Under the pieces are notes generated by a model. It ran no database searches. It was given only the letters and a program-made list of their open reading frames with translations, and was not told the DNA's origin. From contig NZ_CP094528.1 of NCBI RefSeq assembly GCF_022811705.1, forward strand, positions 558,001 through 622,000: 64,000 bases of DNA, written 5' to 3'. Made by a program: the position numbers and the translations under genes. Shown piece by piece: positions 45,904 to 55,851 of the stretch. This DNA is from Agromyces larvae (GTDB lineage: Bacteria > Actinomycetota > Actinomycetes > Actinomycetales > Microbacteriaceae). How positions within the stretch are numbered: the stretch's first letter is position 1; each line of letters begins with the position of its first letter.

Positions 45904-47316
45904 ATGATCCGCGAATTCCCCCTGCCCGACCTCGGCGAAGGCCTCACCGAGAGCGAGGTCGTCGCCTGGCGCGTCGCGGTCGGCGACCGCGTCGAGCTCA
46001 ACCAGATCGTCGCCGACGTCGAGACCGCCAAGGCCGTCGTCGAACTGCCGTCGCCGTTCGCCGGCGTCATCACCGCGCTGCACGCCGAACCCGGTCAGAC
46101 CGTCGACGTGGGGGCGCCGCTGTTCTCCTGCGACACCGGCGAGGACGCGGACGGGTCGCCGGAGGCGCCGGATGCCTCGGGCTCGGATGCCTCGGGCTCG
46201 GATGTCTCGGGCGCGGCTGCTGCGGGCACGGATGCCTCGGAGACGCTCCGCGAGCCGGGCGAGCCCGGCGTCCTGGGCGGCCCCGCGACCCCGGCCGAGA
46301 CGCGCGAGCCGACGCTCGTCGGCTACGGCGCCTCGGCCGAGTCGGGCCCCCGACGCCGCACGCGGCGGGCGGGGGTCGCCGCCGGACCGGTCCCATCCGG
46401 CGGTGCACCGCGCGTGCCGAGCCCCGCCGGCGAGGCGGCCGGGCTCGGCACCCGCACCGCCGAACGCCCGCGCTCGACCCCGCCCGTGCGCAAGCTCGCG
46501 CGCGACCTCGGCGTCGACCTCGAGCGCGTCGCCGGCAGCGGCGAACGCGGGCTCATCACGCGCGCCGACGTCGAGGCCGCGGCCGCCGAGGCGCCCGCGG
46601 CATCCGGTCGCATCGCGTCCGAGACCCGCATCCCGATCGCGGGCGTGCGAAAGCACACCGCGGCCGCGATGGTGCAGAGCGCGTTCACCGCACCGCACGT
46701 CACCGAGTTCCTCACGGTCGACGTGACCGCGGCGATGGACCTGGTGCGCAGCCTGCGCGAGGATCGCGCGTTCGCCGCCCACCGCATCACCCCGCTCGCG
46801 CTCGCCGCCAAAGCGGTCTGCATCGCGGCACGCCGCACCCCCGAGGTGAACTCGCACTGGGACGAGGACGCCCGCGAGATCGTGCGGTACGCCCACGTGA
46901 ACCTCGGCATCGCCGCGGCCACCGAGCGCGGGCTCGTGGTGCCGAACATCACGGGCGCCGACCGCATGACCCTCACCGAGCTGGCCGACGCGATCACCGC
47001 GCTCGCCGAGACCGCGCGAGCCGGGCGCACATCGCCGGCCGACATGACGGGCGGCACGATCTCGATCACGAACGTCGGTGTCTTCGGCGTCGACGCGGGC
47101 ACGCCGATCCTGAACCCCGGCGAGGCGGCGATCCTCGCGATCGGGCAGGTGCGGCGCCAGCCGTGGGAGTTCCGCGGCGAGATCGCGCTGCGCGAGGTGA
47201 TGACCCTCTCGCTGTCGTTCGACCACCGGCTCGTCGATGGCGAACAGGGCTCGCGGTTCCTGGTCGATGTGGCGACGATCTTGCGCGATCCCGGCCGAGC
47301 CCTCACCATGAGCTAG
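45904..47316 (+). CDS. bkdC: Branched-chain 2-oxoacid dehydrogenase E2 (acyltransferase)
   Basis: The 470-residue protein begins with a lipoyl domain (lipoyl Lys43 in VETAKAVVEL), then a long Ala/Ser/Gly/Glu-rich linker with DASGS repeats, a peripheral subunit-binding domain (VRKLARDLGVDLERVAGSG) and a catalytic domain ending with SFDHRLVDGEQGS (HxxxD). Start 45904 is spaced well from GGAGG; GTG at 45898 is possible. No E3 gene lies here; the cell must use a lipoamide dehydrogenase from elsewhere. It transfers the branched acyl group to CoA. Confidence 0.95.
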   Translation: MIREFPLPDLGEGLTESEVVAWRVAVGDRVELNQIVADVETAKAVVELPSPFAGVITALHAEPGQTVDVGAPLFSCDTGEDADGSPEAPDASGSDASGSDVSGAAAAGTDASETLREPGEPGVLGGPATPAETREPTLVGYGASAESGPRRRTRRAGVAAGPVPSGGAPRVPSPAGEAAGLGTRTAERPRSTPPVRKLARDLGVDLERVAGSGERGLITRADVEAAAAEAPAASGRIASETRIPIAGVRKHTAAAMVQSAFTAPHVTEFLTVDVTAAMDLVRSLREDRAFAAHRITPLALAAKAVCIAARRTPEVNSHWDEDAREIVRYAHVNLGIAAATERGLVVPNITGADRMTLTELADAITALAETARAGRTSPADMTGGTISITNVGVFGVDAGTPILNPGEAAILAIGQVRRQPWEFRGEIALREVMTLSLSFDHRLVDGEQGSRFLVDVATILRDPGRALTMS

Positions 47317-47359
47317 GGGAGCACGCGGGGCGGCGTGCCCGCGATCGGAAGGTGGGGGC

Positions 47360-47650
47360 ATGGACGATCGGCAGGTGCTCGACGAGGCGGCGACACGCGA
47401 CGTGCTGACCGGCACGGCGTTCACGCACGACGGCCACCGGTTGGTGGCGACGTACGAGACGGGGGATTTCCTCGGTGCGGTGCGTCTGCTCGATCGGGTG
47501 GCCGAGGTCGCCGAGGTCATGCAGCATCACCCCGATGTGCGGCTCGGGTACGGGCGCATCACGTTCGAGCTGTGGTCGCACGATGTGGGCGGCGTGACGC
47601 CGCGCGATCTGCGGCTCGCCGAGCGCATCGAGGAGCTCGCGGCGTACTGA
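47360..47650 (+). CDS. Pterin-4a-carbinolamine dehydratase
   Basis: The 96-residue protein has the family core AEVMQHHPDVRLGYGRITF, with the active-site His pair and Asp, and HDVGGVTPRDLRLAERIE. It dehydrates 4a-hydroxytetrahydrobiopterin, usually after an aromatic hydroxylase, and can stabilise dimerising proteins. No hydroxylase is nearby. GGAAGGTGGGGG precedes the ATG. Confidence 0.92.
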   Translation: MDDRQVLDEAATRDVLTGTAFTHDGHRLVATYETGDFLGAVRLLDRVAEVAEVMQHHPDVRLGYGRITFELWSHDVGGVTPRDLRLAERIEELAAY

Positions 47651-47698
47651 GCGCGGTCGGCGCGGCGGCCGGGTCTCGGCCGGGCTCGGGCCGGCTGC

Positions 47699-48328
47699 TC
47701 AGGCGAGCAGCGACGCCCAGGCCATGCGTTCGAGCAGGTCGCGCACGACCGCGCGGGTCGGGCGCCGGCCGGGTGTGCGCGCGCTGTGCGGGGTCGAGTT
47801 CATCAGCCCGAACGCGGCGTGCGCGCGCACCCGCAGTTCCGACTCGGGTTCGCCGGGGCGCAGCGCGCCGAGGGTCGCGACCCAGTGCTCGACGTACCGG
47901 CGCTGCAGCGCGCGCACCTCGTGGCGCGCGACCGGGTCGAGGTGGGCGAGTTCGCGATCCTGCACGACGATGACGTCGGCCTCGGCGAGCGCGAAGTCGA
48001 CATGGTGGGCGATGAGCGCGCGCAGCGCGCCCGCGGGGTCGGATGCCTCGCCGGCGACCCGTTCGGCGCCGTCGAGCAGGCTGCGGCTGGCGTCGAGCAG
48101 GATCGCCGCGAGCACGGCCGCCTTGCCCGGGAAGTGCCGGTAGACGGCGGGGCCCGAGACGCCGGCGGCCTGGCCGATCTCCTCGATCGTGACGCCCGCG
48201 TAGCCGCGCTCGGCGAAGCGGGTCGCGGCGGCGGCGAGGAGCGCGCGGCGCCGGTCGGCCTTGCGGCGCCCGCGCTCGGTCAGGGTCGCGTCGGGCGCCG
48301 CGGCGTCGGTCAGGGTCGCGTCGGTCAT
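47699..48328 (-). CDS. TetR-family regulator of the leucine operon
   Basis: The 209-residue protein has an N-terminal TetR helix-turn-helix (RRALLAAAATRFAERGYAGV; IGQAAGVSGPAVYRHFPGK) and a helical ligand domain. TACACT ends six bases before the ATG at 48328. It is divergent from the carboxylase operon across an inverted repeat. In M. tuberculosis a TetR regulator likewise neighbours the corresponding locus. The effector is probably a CoA thioester of leucine breakdown. Confidence 0.92.
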   Translation of the reverse strand: MTDATLTDAAAPDATLTERGRRKADRRRALLAAAATRFAERGYAGVTIEEIGQAAGVSGPAVYRHFPGKAAVLAAILLDASRSLLDGAERVAGEASDPAGALRALIAHHVDFALAEADVIVVQDRELAHLDPVARHEVRALQRRYVEHWVATLGALRPGEPESELRVRAHAAFGLMNSTPHSARTPGRRPTRAVVRDLLERMAWASLLA

Positions 48329-48334
48329 GGCACG

Positions 48335-48340
48335 AGTGTA
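48335..48340 (-). promoter_or_regulatory. Leaderless -10 of the TetR gene
   Basis: TACACT on the minus strand ends six bases before the ATG at 48328. Confidence 0.45.
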
Positions 48341-48347
48341 GCGATGC

Positions 48348-48406
48348 TGGACACTTCGGTGAATGGTCGCTAACCTGAATTTCAGTGAGTGACCGCTCAC
48401 TGAAAT
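48348..48406 (+). promoter_or_regulatory. Leucine-operon promoter and TetR operator
   Basis: TGGACA (48348-48353), 17 bases, TAACCT (48371-48376) form the promoter. Just downstream ATTTCAGTGAG (48379-48389) and CTCACTGAAAT (48396-48406) make an 11-bp perfect inverted repeat around six bases, across the predicted transcription start; this is the likely repressor site. Confidence 0.75.
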
Positions 48407-48445
48407 CGCGCGGCCGCGGGTCGCGCCGTCGATGAGGACGACCGG

Positions 48446-50011
48446 ATGCCGCAGCTGACGAGCACGATCGAGCCCGCCGGCCAGCGCGCCGAACGCAACG
48501 CGGCCGTCAACCGCGAACTCGCCGCCGACCTGCGCGCACGACTGGCACGGGCCGCACAGGGCGGCTCCGAGGCATCCAGAGCCCGCCACCTCGAGCGAGG
48601 CAAACTGCTGCCGCGCGACCGGGTCGAGCTGCTGCTCGACCAGGGCACCCCGTTCCTCGAGCTCGCGCCCCTCGCCGGCGACGGCCTGAGCGACGACGAC
48701 ACCGCCGGCGCCGGCCTCATCACCGGCATCGGGCTCGTGCACGGCCGGCACGTCATGGTGGTCGCCAACGACGCCACCGTGAAGGGCGGCACCTACTTCC
48801 CGATCACGGTGAAGAAGCACCTGCGGGCGCAGGAGGTCGCGCTCGAGAACCGGTTGCCGTGCATCTACCTCGTCGACTCGGGCGGCGCGTTCCTGCCGCG
48901 TCAGGACGAGGTGTTCCCCGACCGCGACCACTTCGGCCGCATCTTCTTCAACCAGGCCCGGCTGAGCGCCCGACGCATCCCGCAGCTGTCCGCCGTGATG
49001 GGCTCGTGCACCGCCGGCGGCGCGTACGTGCCCGCGATGAGCGACGAGACCGTGATCGTGCGCGACCAGGGCACCATCTTCCTCGGCGGGCCGCCGCTCG
49101 TGAAGGCCGCGATCGGCGAGATCGTGACGCCCGAGGAGCTGGGCGGCGGGGACCTGCACGCGCGGGTCTCGGGCGTCGTCGACCACCTCGCCGACCACGA
49201 CGCGCACGCCCTCGCGATCATGCGCGACATCGTCGCGACGCTGCCGGCGCCGGCGGAGCCCGCGTGGCGGGTCGAGGCATCCGAGGAGCCCGTGGCCGAC
49301 CCGGCCGACCTGCCCGCGATCGTTCCCGTCGACGTGCAGCAGCCGTACGACGTGCGCGAGGTGATCGCGCGGCTCGTCGACGGCAGCCGGTTCCACGAGT
49401 TCAAGCGCGAGTACGGCGACACGCTCGTCACCGGCTTCGCGCACCTGCACGGTCACCCCGTCGGCATCGTCGCGAACAACGGGGTGCTGTTCAGCGAATC
49501 GGCGATGAAGGGCGCGCACTTCATCGAGCTGTGCGATCAGCGGGGCATCCCGCTCGTGTTCCTGCAGAACATCTCGGGCTTCATGGTCGGCCGCGACGCC
49601 GAGGCCGGCGGCATCGCCAAGCACGGCGCGAAGATGGTCACCGCGGTCGCGACGACGCGCGTGCCGAAGCTCACCGTCGTCATCGGCGGGTCGTTCGGCG
49701 CCGGCAACTACTCGATGTGCGGGCGCGCGTACTCGCCGCGGTTCCTCTGGATGTGGCCGAACGCCCGCATCTCGGTGATGGGCGGTGCGCAGGCCGCCTC
49801 GGTGCTCGGGTCGGTCGGCCGGGGCGACGCCGACCCCGAGGCGATCCGCGCCCGGTACGACGAACAGGGGTCGCCGTACTACTCGTCGGCCCGCCTCTGG
49901 GACGACGGGGTCATCGACCCGCTCGACACCCGCACCGTGCTCGGGCTCGCCCTCGACGTCGTCGCGCGCCCCCCGCTGCCCGAGCCCGGCTTCGGCCTGT
50001 TCCGGATGTGA
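48446..50011 (+). CDS. Methylcrotonyl-CoA carboxylase carboxyltransferase (beta) subunit
   Basis: The 521-residue protein is an acyl-CoA carboxyltransferase: [40 protein letters not shown] and [19 protein letters not shown]. These resemble the MCC beta (AccD1) group rather than the propionyl or acetyl types. It transfers CO2 from biotin on the alpha subunit to 3-methylcrotonyl-CoA. First gene of the operon; its stop overlaps the alpha GTG. Confidence 0.93.
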   Translation: MPQLTSTIEPAGQRAERNAAVNRELAADLRARLARAAQGGSEASRARHLERGKLLPRDRVELLLDQGTPFLELAPLAGDGLSDDDTAGAGLITGIGLVHGRHVMVVANDATVKGGTYFPITVKKHLRAQEVALENRLPCIYLVDSGGAFLPRQDEVFPDRDHFGRIFFNQARLSARRIPQLSAVMGSCTAGGAYVPAMSDETVIVRDQGTIFLGGPPLVKAAIGEIVTPEELGGGDLHARVSGVVDHLADHDAHALAIMRDIVATLPAPAEPAWRVEASEEPVADPADLPAIVPVDVQQPYDVREVIARLVDGSRFHEFKREYGDTLVTGFAHLHGHPVGIVANNGVLFSESAMKGAHFIELCDQRGIPLVFLQNISGFMVGRDAEAGGIAKHGAKMVTAVATTRVPKLTVVIGGSFGAGNYSMCGRAYSPRFLWMWPNARISVMGGAQAASVLGSVGRGDADPEAIRARYDEQGSPYYSSARLWDDGVIDPLDTRTVLGLALDVVARPPLPEPGFGLFRM

Positions 50012-52083
50012 CGGCGATGGCTTCCTCCGACCTGCCGCCGTTCGAACGCGTGCTCGTCGCCAACCGCGGCGAGATCGCGGTGCGCATCATCCGCACGCTG
50101 CGATCGCTCGGCATCCGCGCGATCGCGGTGCACAGCGACGCCGACGCCGACGCGCCGCACGTGCGCGCGGCCGACGAGGCGGTGCGCCTCGGTCCCGCGC
50201 CCGCCGCGCAGAGCTACCTCGACCTCGATGCCGTGATCGGCGCCGCCCTGGCGACGGGCGCGCAGGCGATCCACCCCGGGTACGGGTTCCTCAGCGAGCA
50301 CGCCGCGTTCGCTCGCGCCTGCGCCGACGCCGGCATCGTCTTCATCGGGCCCGGGGTGCGAGCGCTCGAGGTGATGGGCGACAAGATCGCCGCGAAGGCG
50401 CACGTCGCCGCCTCGGGGGTGCCGGTCGTGCCCGGTGCGGGCGAACCGGGTATGACCGACGACGAACTGATCGCGGCGGCCGCGGCGATCGGCGTGCCGC
50501 TGCTGGTGAAGCCGAGCGCGGGTGGCGGCGGCAAGGGCATGCAGGCGGTGCGCGACGCCGCCGACCTGCCGGCCGCGATCGCCTCGGCCCGCCGGCTCGC
50601 CCGCGCCGCGTTCGGCGACGACACCCTGCTCGTCGAACGGTTCATCGACGAACCGAGGCACATCGAGGTGCAGGTGCTCGCCGACGCGCACGGCGCCGTC
50701 GTGCACCTCGGCGAGCGCGAGTGCTCGCTCCAGCGCCGGCACCAGAAGGTGATCGAGGAGGCGCCGTCCCCGCTGCTCGACGCCGCGACCCGCGAACGCA
50801 TCGGCCGGGCAGCCTGCGACGCGGCGCGCAGCGTCGACTATCTGGGCGCGGGCACCGTGGAGTTCCTGGTGTCGGCGCACGAGCCCGACACGTTCTTCTT
50901 CATCGAGATGAACACGCGGCTCCAGGTCGAGCACCCGGTCACCGAGCAGGTCACCGGCATCGACCTGGTCGCCGAGCAGGTGCGCATCGCGGCCGGGAGG
51001 CCGCTCGGCCTCGCCCAGCAGGAGGTCGCGCTCACGGGCCATGCGATCGAGGCGCGCGTCTACGCCGAGAGCCCCGCGCGCGGGTTCCTGCCGGCGACCG
51101 GCACCGTGCTCGCCTACCAGGAGCCGCGGGGCGAGGGCGTCCGCGTCGACTCGGGCATCGGGGTCGGGTCGGTCGTGACCGCCGACTACGACCCGATGCT
51201 CGCGAAAGTCATCGCGACCGGCGCCGACCGCGACGAAGCGCTCGACCGCCTCGACCGCGCGCTCGCCGACACCGTCATCCTCGGCGTCGACACCGGCATC
51301 CCGTTCCTCCGGACGCTCGTGGCCGACCCCGCGGTGCGCGCGGGCACCGCCGACACCGGGCTCATCGATCGGCTGCCGACGCCCGAGCCGGTGGTGCCGT
51401 CGGAGGCCGTGCTCGCCGTGCTCGCCGCCGAGCTCGCGGCAGACGACCCGGTCGAGGATCCGGTCGGGCCCGGTGCGGCGAGCGGGCTCTGGCGCGAGCG
51501 CTCGGGCTTCCGCATCGGCGGGGCCCGGCCGCGCCGGGTCGTGTTCGTCTGCGACGACGGCGACGTGCGCGAGGTCGCGGTCGGGCAGGGCGCCTCGGAT
51601 GCCGCGGGCGCCTCGGATGCCGCGGGCGCGCGCCTGCGGTGGGTCGACGCCGGCTGCGAGGCATCCGGTGCCGGTTCGACGGGCTCCGAGGCATCCGACC
51701 GCCTGATCCACGCGCACGCGGACGGGCTGCCCTTCGACGTCCGCGTCGTGGACCGCCTCGTGCAGGTGGGCCGCGACCTCGCGGCCCGCCGTGCGCCCGC
51801 CGCGGCCGCCGCGGCCGAGCCCGAGTTGCGCTCGCCCATGCCGGGCACCGTGACCGCCCTGTTCGTCGCCGACGGCGACCGGGTTGCCGCGGGCGACCCG
51901 GTGCTCGCGATCGAGGCGATGAAGATGGAGCACCGCCTCACCGCGCCGCTCGCCGGCACGGTCCGGCTCGCCGTCACGAACGGCGAGCAGGTCGCGCGCG
52001 ACCGATCGGTCGCGCGCATCGAACCCGACCCGGCCGCCGACCAGGCGCCCGACGAGAGGAGCCCCGAGTGGACTACGACCTGA
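50008..52083 (+). CDS. Methylcrotonyl-CoA carboxylase biotin-carrying (alpha) subunit
   Basis: The 691-residue protein combines biotin carboxylase ([51 protein letters not shown]), a middle BT-like domain and a C-terminal biotinyl domain with biotin Lys near residue 638 in EAMKMEHRL. It contains a small GASDAA repeat in the linker (51592-51629). Start GTG overlaps the beta stop; ATG at 50017 is an alternative. Pairs with the beta subunit as in mycobacterial AccA1-AccD1. Confidence 0.95.
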   Translation: MTAMASSDLPPFERVLVANRGEIAVRIIRTLRSLGIRAIAVHSDADADAPHVRAADEAVRLGPAPAAQSYLDLDAVIGAALATGAQAIHPGYGFLSEHAAFARACADAGIVFIGPGVRALEVMGDKIAAKAHVAASGVPVVPGAGEPGMTDDELIAAAAAIGVPLLVKPSAGGGGKGMQAVRDAADLPAAIASARRLARAAFGDDTLLVERFIDEPRHIEVQVLADAHGAVVHLGERECSLQRRHQKVIEEAPSPLLDAATRERIGRAACDAARSVDYLGAGTVEFLVSAHEPDTFFFIEMNTRLQVEHPVTEQVTGIDLVAEQVRIAAGRPLGLAQQEVALTGHAIEARVYAESPARGFLPATGTVLAYQEPRGEGVRVDSGIGVGSVVTADYDPMLAKVIATGADRDEALDRLDRALADTVILGVDTGIPFLRTLVADPAVRAGTADTGLIDRLPTPEPVVPSEAVLAVLAAELAADDPVEDPVGPGAASGLWRERSGFRIGGARPRRVVFVCDDGDVREVAVGQGASDAAGASDAAGARLRWVDAGCEASGAGSTGSEASDRLIHAHADGLPFDVRVVDRLVQVGRDLAARRAPAAAAAAEPELRSPMPGTVTALFVADGDRVAAGDPVLAIEAMKMEHRLTAPLAGTVRLAVTNGEQVARDRSVARIEPDPAADQAPDERSPEWTTT

Positions 52084-53234
52084 GCACCGACGAGCAGCGG
52101 CTCGCCGACCGGGTGCGCGAATTCGCCGACGACGTCGTCGCCCCCGCCGCCTACGAGTACGACACGAAGCGCCGACTGCCGATGGAGATCATCGCGCAGA
52201 TGGGCGAGCTGGGGCTGTTCGGCCTGCCGTTCCCCGAGGAGGTCGGCGGGCAGGGCAAGAGCTACTTCCAGCTCTGCCTCGCCGTCGAAGCGCTCGGCCG
52301 CGTCGACCAGTCGATCGGCGTCACCCTCGAGGCGGGCGTCGGGCTCGGCATCATGCCGATCTACCGCAACGGCACCGAGGCGCAGCGCGCCGAACTGCTG
52401 CCCGACCTCGTCGCGGGGCGGGCGCTCGCGGGGTTCGGACTGACCGAGGCCTCCGCCGGGTCCGACGCCGGCGCGACGAAGACGCACGCCGAACTCGACG
52501 GCGACGAGTGGGTGATCAACGGCTCGAAGCAGTTCATCACCAACTCGGGCACCCCGATCACGAAGGTCGTCACGATCGTCGCGGTCACGGGCGAGCAGAC
52601 CCGCCCCGACGGGTCGGTGAAGAAGGAGCTCTCGGCGATCATCGTGCCCAACGGCACGCCGGGCTTCGAGGTCGGACCCGACTACGACAAGGTCGGCTGG
52701 CACACCTCCGACACGCACCCGCTGACCTTCACCGACGTGCGCGTGCCCGCCGCCAACCTGCTCGGCGAACGCGGCCGCGGCTACGCGAACTTCCTGCGCA
52801 CCCTCGACGAAGGGCGCATCGCGTTCGCGGCGCTCGCGACCGGGGCCGCGCAGGGATGCCTCGAAGAGGCGCTGCGGTACGCGACCTCGCGCGTCGTGTT
52901 CGGCCGCAGCATCGGCTCGAACCAGCACATCGCGTTCACGATCGCGAAGATGCAGGCGCGGGTGCACCAGGCCCGCCTCGCCTGGCACGACGCCGCACGC
53001 AAACTCGACGCCGGCAAGCCCTTCAAACTCGAGGCCTCGATCGCGAAGATGGTCGCAGGGGAGGCGGCGATGGACAACGCACGCGACGCGACGCAGATCT
53101 TCGGCGGCTACGGGTTCCTGAACGAGAACGCCGTCGCACGGCACTACCGCGACTCGAAGATCCTCGAGATCGGCGAGGGCACCACCGAGGTGCAGCTGAT
53201 GATCATCACGCGCGAGCTCGGGCTGGCGGGCTGA
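52068..53234 (+). CDS. Isovaleryl-CoA dehydrogenase-like acyl-CoA dehydrogenase
   Basis: This 388-residue flavoprotein has [19 protein letters not shown] (FAD loop), [12 protein letters not shown] and [20 protein letters not shown] with [17 protein letters not shown] near the end. It would make 3-methylcrotonyl-CoA from isovaleryl-CoA, matching its operon. The GTG at 52068 lies 16 bases inside the alpha-subunit gene and follows GAGAGGAG. Confidence 0.94.
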   Translation: MDYDLSTDEQRLADRVREFADDVVAPAAYEYDTKRRLPMEIIAQMGELGLFGLPFPEEVGGQGKSYFQLCLAVEALGRVDQSIGVTLEAGVGLGIMPIYRNGTEAQRAELLPDLVAGRALAGFGLTEASAGSDAGATKTHAELDGDEWVINGSKQFITNSGTPITKVVTIVAVTGEQTRPDGSVKKELSAIIVPNGTPGFEVGPDYDKVGWHTSDTHPLTFTDVRVPAANLLGERGRGYANFLRTLDEGRIAFAALATGAAQGCLEEALRYATSRVVFGRSIGSNQHIAFTIAKMQARVHQARLAWHDAARKLDAGKPFKLEASIAKMVAGEAAMDNARDATQIFGGYGFLNENAVARHYRDSKILEIGEGTTEVQLMIITRELGLAG

Positions 53235-53235
53235 G

Positions 53236-53793
53236 ATGGCGGGCATGCGCGAAGTCGTGCAGCGCGGGCTCTGGTTCGACGAGTTCGAAGAGGGGGTGCG
53301 CTACCTGCACCGACCCGGGCGCACCGTCACCGAGGCCGATAACGTGCTGTTCACCACGCTCACGATGAACCCGCAGCCGCTGCACCTCGACGCCGCATGG
53401 TCGGCCCGCACCGAGTTCGGGCGGCCGCTCGTGAACTCGCTGTTCACCCTGTCCACCCTCGTGGGGCAGTCGGTCGCCCAGCTCACCCTCGGCACCCTGG
53501 TCGCGAACCTCGGGTTCGGCGAGGTCGCGTTCCCGCGCCCCGTGTTCGTCGGCGACACGCTGTACGGCGAGTCGACCGTGGTCTCCAAGCGGTGGTCGGC
53601 ATCGCGCCCCGGGCAGGGCGTGCTCGTGCTCGCGCACGTCGCGCGCAACCAGCACGGCGACGAGGTCGCCACCGCGAGCCGCACCATGCTGGTCTGGGGT
53701 CGCGAGGCGGGGGAGCGGGCGCCGGCGGCGGGCGGCGGCGAGGCGGGCGAGGATGCGCTCGGCGGGGACGCGGCGGGCGAGGCGAGCGGATGA
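53236..53793 (+). CDS. MaoC-family enoyl-CoA hydratase
   Basis: The 185-residue protein has a MaoC hot-dog fold: [20 protein letters not shown] (hydratase motif with His), [18 protein letters not shown] and [14 protein letters not shown]. It replaces the enoyl-CoA hydratase LiuC of other leucine pathways, hydrating 3-methylglutaconyl-CoA. Homologous order exists in M. tuberculosis (Rv2499c). The C-terminal 30 residues are Gly/Ala/Glu-rich filler. Stop overlaps the lyase ATG. Confidence 0.92.
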   Translation: MAGMREVVQRGLWFDEFEEGVRYLHRPGRTVTEADNVLFTTLTMNPQPLHLDAAWSARTEFGRPLVNSLFTLSTLVGQSVAQLTLGTLVANLGFGEVAFPRPVFVGDTLYGESTVVSKRWSASRPGQGVLVLAHVARNQHGDEVATASRTMLVWGREAGERAPAAGGGEAGEDALGGDAAGEASG

Positions 53794-54614
53794 CCCGACC
53801 CGAGTTCCGGTTCGGGCCGGCGCTGCTGTTCTGCCCGGCCGACCGGCCCGACCGCTCCGCGAAGGCGCTCGAACGGGCCGACGCGGTCATCCTCGACCTC
53901 GAGGACGCGGTCGCCGACGGCGGCAAGGACGCCGCGCGGCGCGCGCTCGTGGAGACGCCGCTCGACCCCGAACGCGTGATCGTGCGCCTGAACCCCGCCG
54001 CGGGCCCCCACCGGGAGGCCGACCTCGCGGCGCTCGCGCAGACCCGGTACCGCACGGTCATGCTCGCCAAGTGCGAGGGCACCGCCGACCTCGTCGGGCT
54101 CGACGGGCTCGAGCCCATCGCCCTGTGCGAGACCGCACGCGGCGTGCTCGCCGCCGAGGCGATCGCCAGCGTGCCCGAGGTGATGGCGCTGATGTGGGGT
54201 GCCGAGGACCTGGTCGCCTCGATCGGCGGCATCGCGAGCCGGTTCCCCGACGGCGGGTACCGCGACCTCGCGCGGCACGCCCGCATCCGGATCCTGCTCG
54301 CCGCGGCCGCGCACGGCGCCGCCGCGATCGACACCGTGCACCTCGACCTCGGCGACCTCGACGGGCTGCGCGCCGAGGCCGAGGACGCGGCCGCGTCGGG
54401 GTTCGCCGCGACCGCCTGCGTGCACCCGTCGCAGGTCGACGTGGTGCGCACGGCGTACCGGCCGTCGGCCGAGCAGCTCGCGTGGGCGCGCGACGTGCTG
54501 GATGCGGCCCGATCAGAGCCCGGCGTGTTCGCGTTCCGCGGGGGCATGGTCGACGGGCCGGTGCTGCGGCAGGCGACGGCGATCGTGCGACGAGCCGGGC
54601 TCGGCGGCCGCTGA
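53790..54614 (+). CDS. CitE-like CoA-ester lyase (HMG-CoA lyase type)
   Basis: The 274-residue protein reads [37 protein letters not shown] and [16 protein letters not shown], typical of CitE-like barrels with acidic magnesium ligands; [14 protein letters not shown] follows. The M. tuberculosis relative Rv2498c has been reported to cleave (R)-HMG-CoA and act in leucine and itaconate breakdown. By synteny this is the last step here. Confidence 0.92.
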   Translation: MTRPEFRFGPALLFCPADRPDRSAKALERADAVILDLEDAVADGGKDAARRALVETPLDPERVIVRLNPAAGPHREADLAALAQTRYRTVMLAKCEGTADLVGLDGLEPIALCETARGVLAAEAIASVPEVMALMWGAEDLVASIGGIASRFPDGGYRDLARHARIRILLAAAAHGAAAIDTVHLDLGDLDGLRAEAEDAAASGFAATACVHPSQVDVVRTAYRPSAEQLAWARDVLDAARSEPGVFAFRGGMVDGPVLRQATAIVRRAGLGGR

Positions 54615-54717
54615 TCCGCTGATCCGCCAACGATTCGGTAACGGTTCACGTTTCGTTGCCGGTCCGGCGCGACGCGTCCACGTACGCTCGGTGTCAATCC
54701 TGGGGAGGAGGATCGAA

Positions 54718-55809
54718 GTGGCACGGCACCTGGGTTCGAGAGTCCAGGCCGCGACCGTCATCGAGACGACGTTCATCGAACGAGGCGCGGCCCCGATCGA
54801 ACGGGCCGAGCCGCTGTCCTCCGAAACGAGGACTTCCGCCGCGCCGACCCGATCGGTGGAGACCAACCTCCTCTCGGGCCCGATCACGGTGCCGAGCCCC
54901 GTCGCCCTCGGCGACACCGGCTCCGAGCTGCACCCGCTGGGCCTCGGCGGCAGCCTGTTCGGCTGGACCCTCGGCACCGACGACTCCGAGCGGGTGCTCG
55001 ACCGATTCGTCGGCAGCGGCGGCAGCCTCATCGACACGGCCGACAGCTACGCCGCCGGACGCAGCGAATCGATCATCGGCCGCTGGATGGCCTCGCGCCA
55101 CGTGCGCGACCGCGTCCTCATCGCCACCAAGGCGGGACGCGGCGCCGAGCACCCGGGGCTGCGGCCCGAGGCGATCGTCGCCGCGGTCGACGCCTCGCTC
55201 GAGCGCCTGCGCACCGACCGCATCGACCTGCTGATGTTCCACGGCGACGACCCGGCGACCCCGCTGGAGGAGAGCCTCGGCGCGGTCGGCGCCCTCATCG
55301 ACGCGGGCAAGGTGCGCGCGCTCGGCGCGGCCGACTTCCCGCCCGACCGGCTCATCGAGGCGCGCGTGCTCGCCGCGAACGGCCTGCCCCGGCTGCAGGC
55401 GCTCACCGCCGAGTACAGCCTCATGCGACGCCGCGGATTCGAGGGCGCCACCGAACTCGTCGCGCACGCGCAGGGGCTCGCGGTGCTGCCCTACTTCGCG
55501 CTCGCGAACGGATTCCTCGGCGGCAACGTGCGGCGCAGGTCGGAGGCGCCGCGCGACGCCCGCGGTGCGCGCATCGCGGCGCACCTGGGCCGTCGCGGAC
55601 ACCGGGTGCTCACCGCGCTCGACGACATCGCCTTCCGGCACGGCTGCGAGCCCGCCACCGTCGCGCTCGCGTGGCTGCTCACCCGCCCCACCGTGGTCGC
55701 GCCGATCGTCGGCGTGAGCCGCCCCGAGCAGGTCGGCGCGCTGCTGGCCGCCGCCTCGCTGCCGCTCGCGAGAAGCGAGATCGTCGAGCTGGATCGCGCA
55801 TCCGCGTGA
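54718..55809 (+). CDS. Aldo/keto reductase with unusual N-terminal extension
   Basis: The 363-residue protein has an aldo/keto reductase barrel from about residue 62: LGLGGSLFGWTLG, IDTADSYAAGRSESIIGRW (catalytic Asp and Tyr), VLIATKAGRG (Lys) and LLMFHGDDP (His). The C-terminal end has VAPIVGVSRPEQVG. About 60 N-terminal residues, rich in Thr, Glu and Ala, match nothing I know. GGGAGGAGG and GTG at 54718 are well spaced, so the extension is probably real; a start at LSGPITVPS would remove it. Confidence 0.88.
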   Translation: MARHLGSRVQAATVIETTFIERGAAPIERAEPLSSETRTSAAPTRSVETNLLSGPITVPSPVALGDTGSELHPLGLGGSLFGWTLGTDDSERVLDRFVGSGGSLIDTADSYAAGRSESIIGRWMASRHVRDRVLIATKAGRGAEHPGLRPEAIVAAVDASLERLRTDRIDLLMFHGDDPATPLEESLGAVGALIDAGKVRALGAADFPPDRLIEARVLAANGLPRLQALTAEYSLMRRRGFEGATELVAHAQGLAVLPYFALANGFLGGNVRRRSEAPRDARGARIAAHLGRRGHRVLTALDDIAFRHGCEPATVALAWLLTRPTVVAPIVGVSRPEQVGALLAAASLPLARSEIVELDRASA

Positions 55810-55838
55810 ACACCCGGCCCGCCCGCCGCCCGGTTGGG

Positions 55839-55844
55839 TAGGCT
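55839..55844 (+). promoter_or_regulatory. Leaderless -10 of the M16 peptidase gene
   Basis: TAGGCT ends seven bases before the ATG at 55852. Confidence 0.5.
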
Positions 55845-55851
55845 GGGCGGG

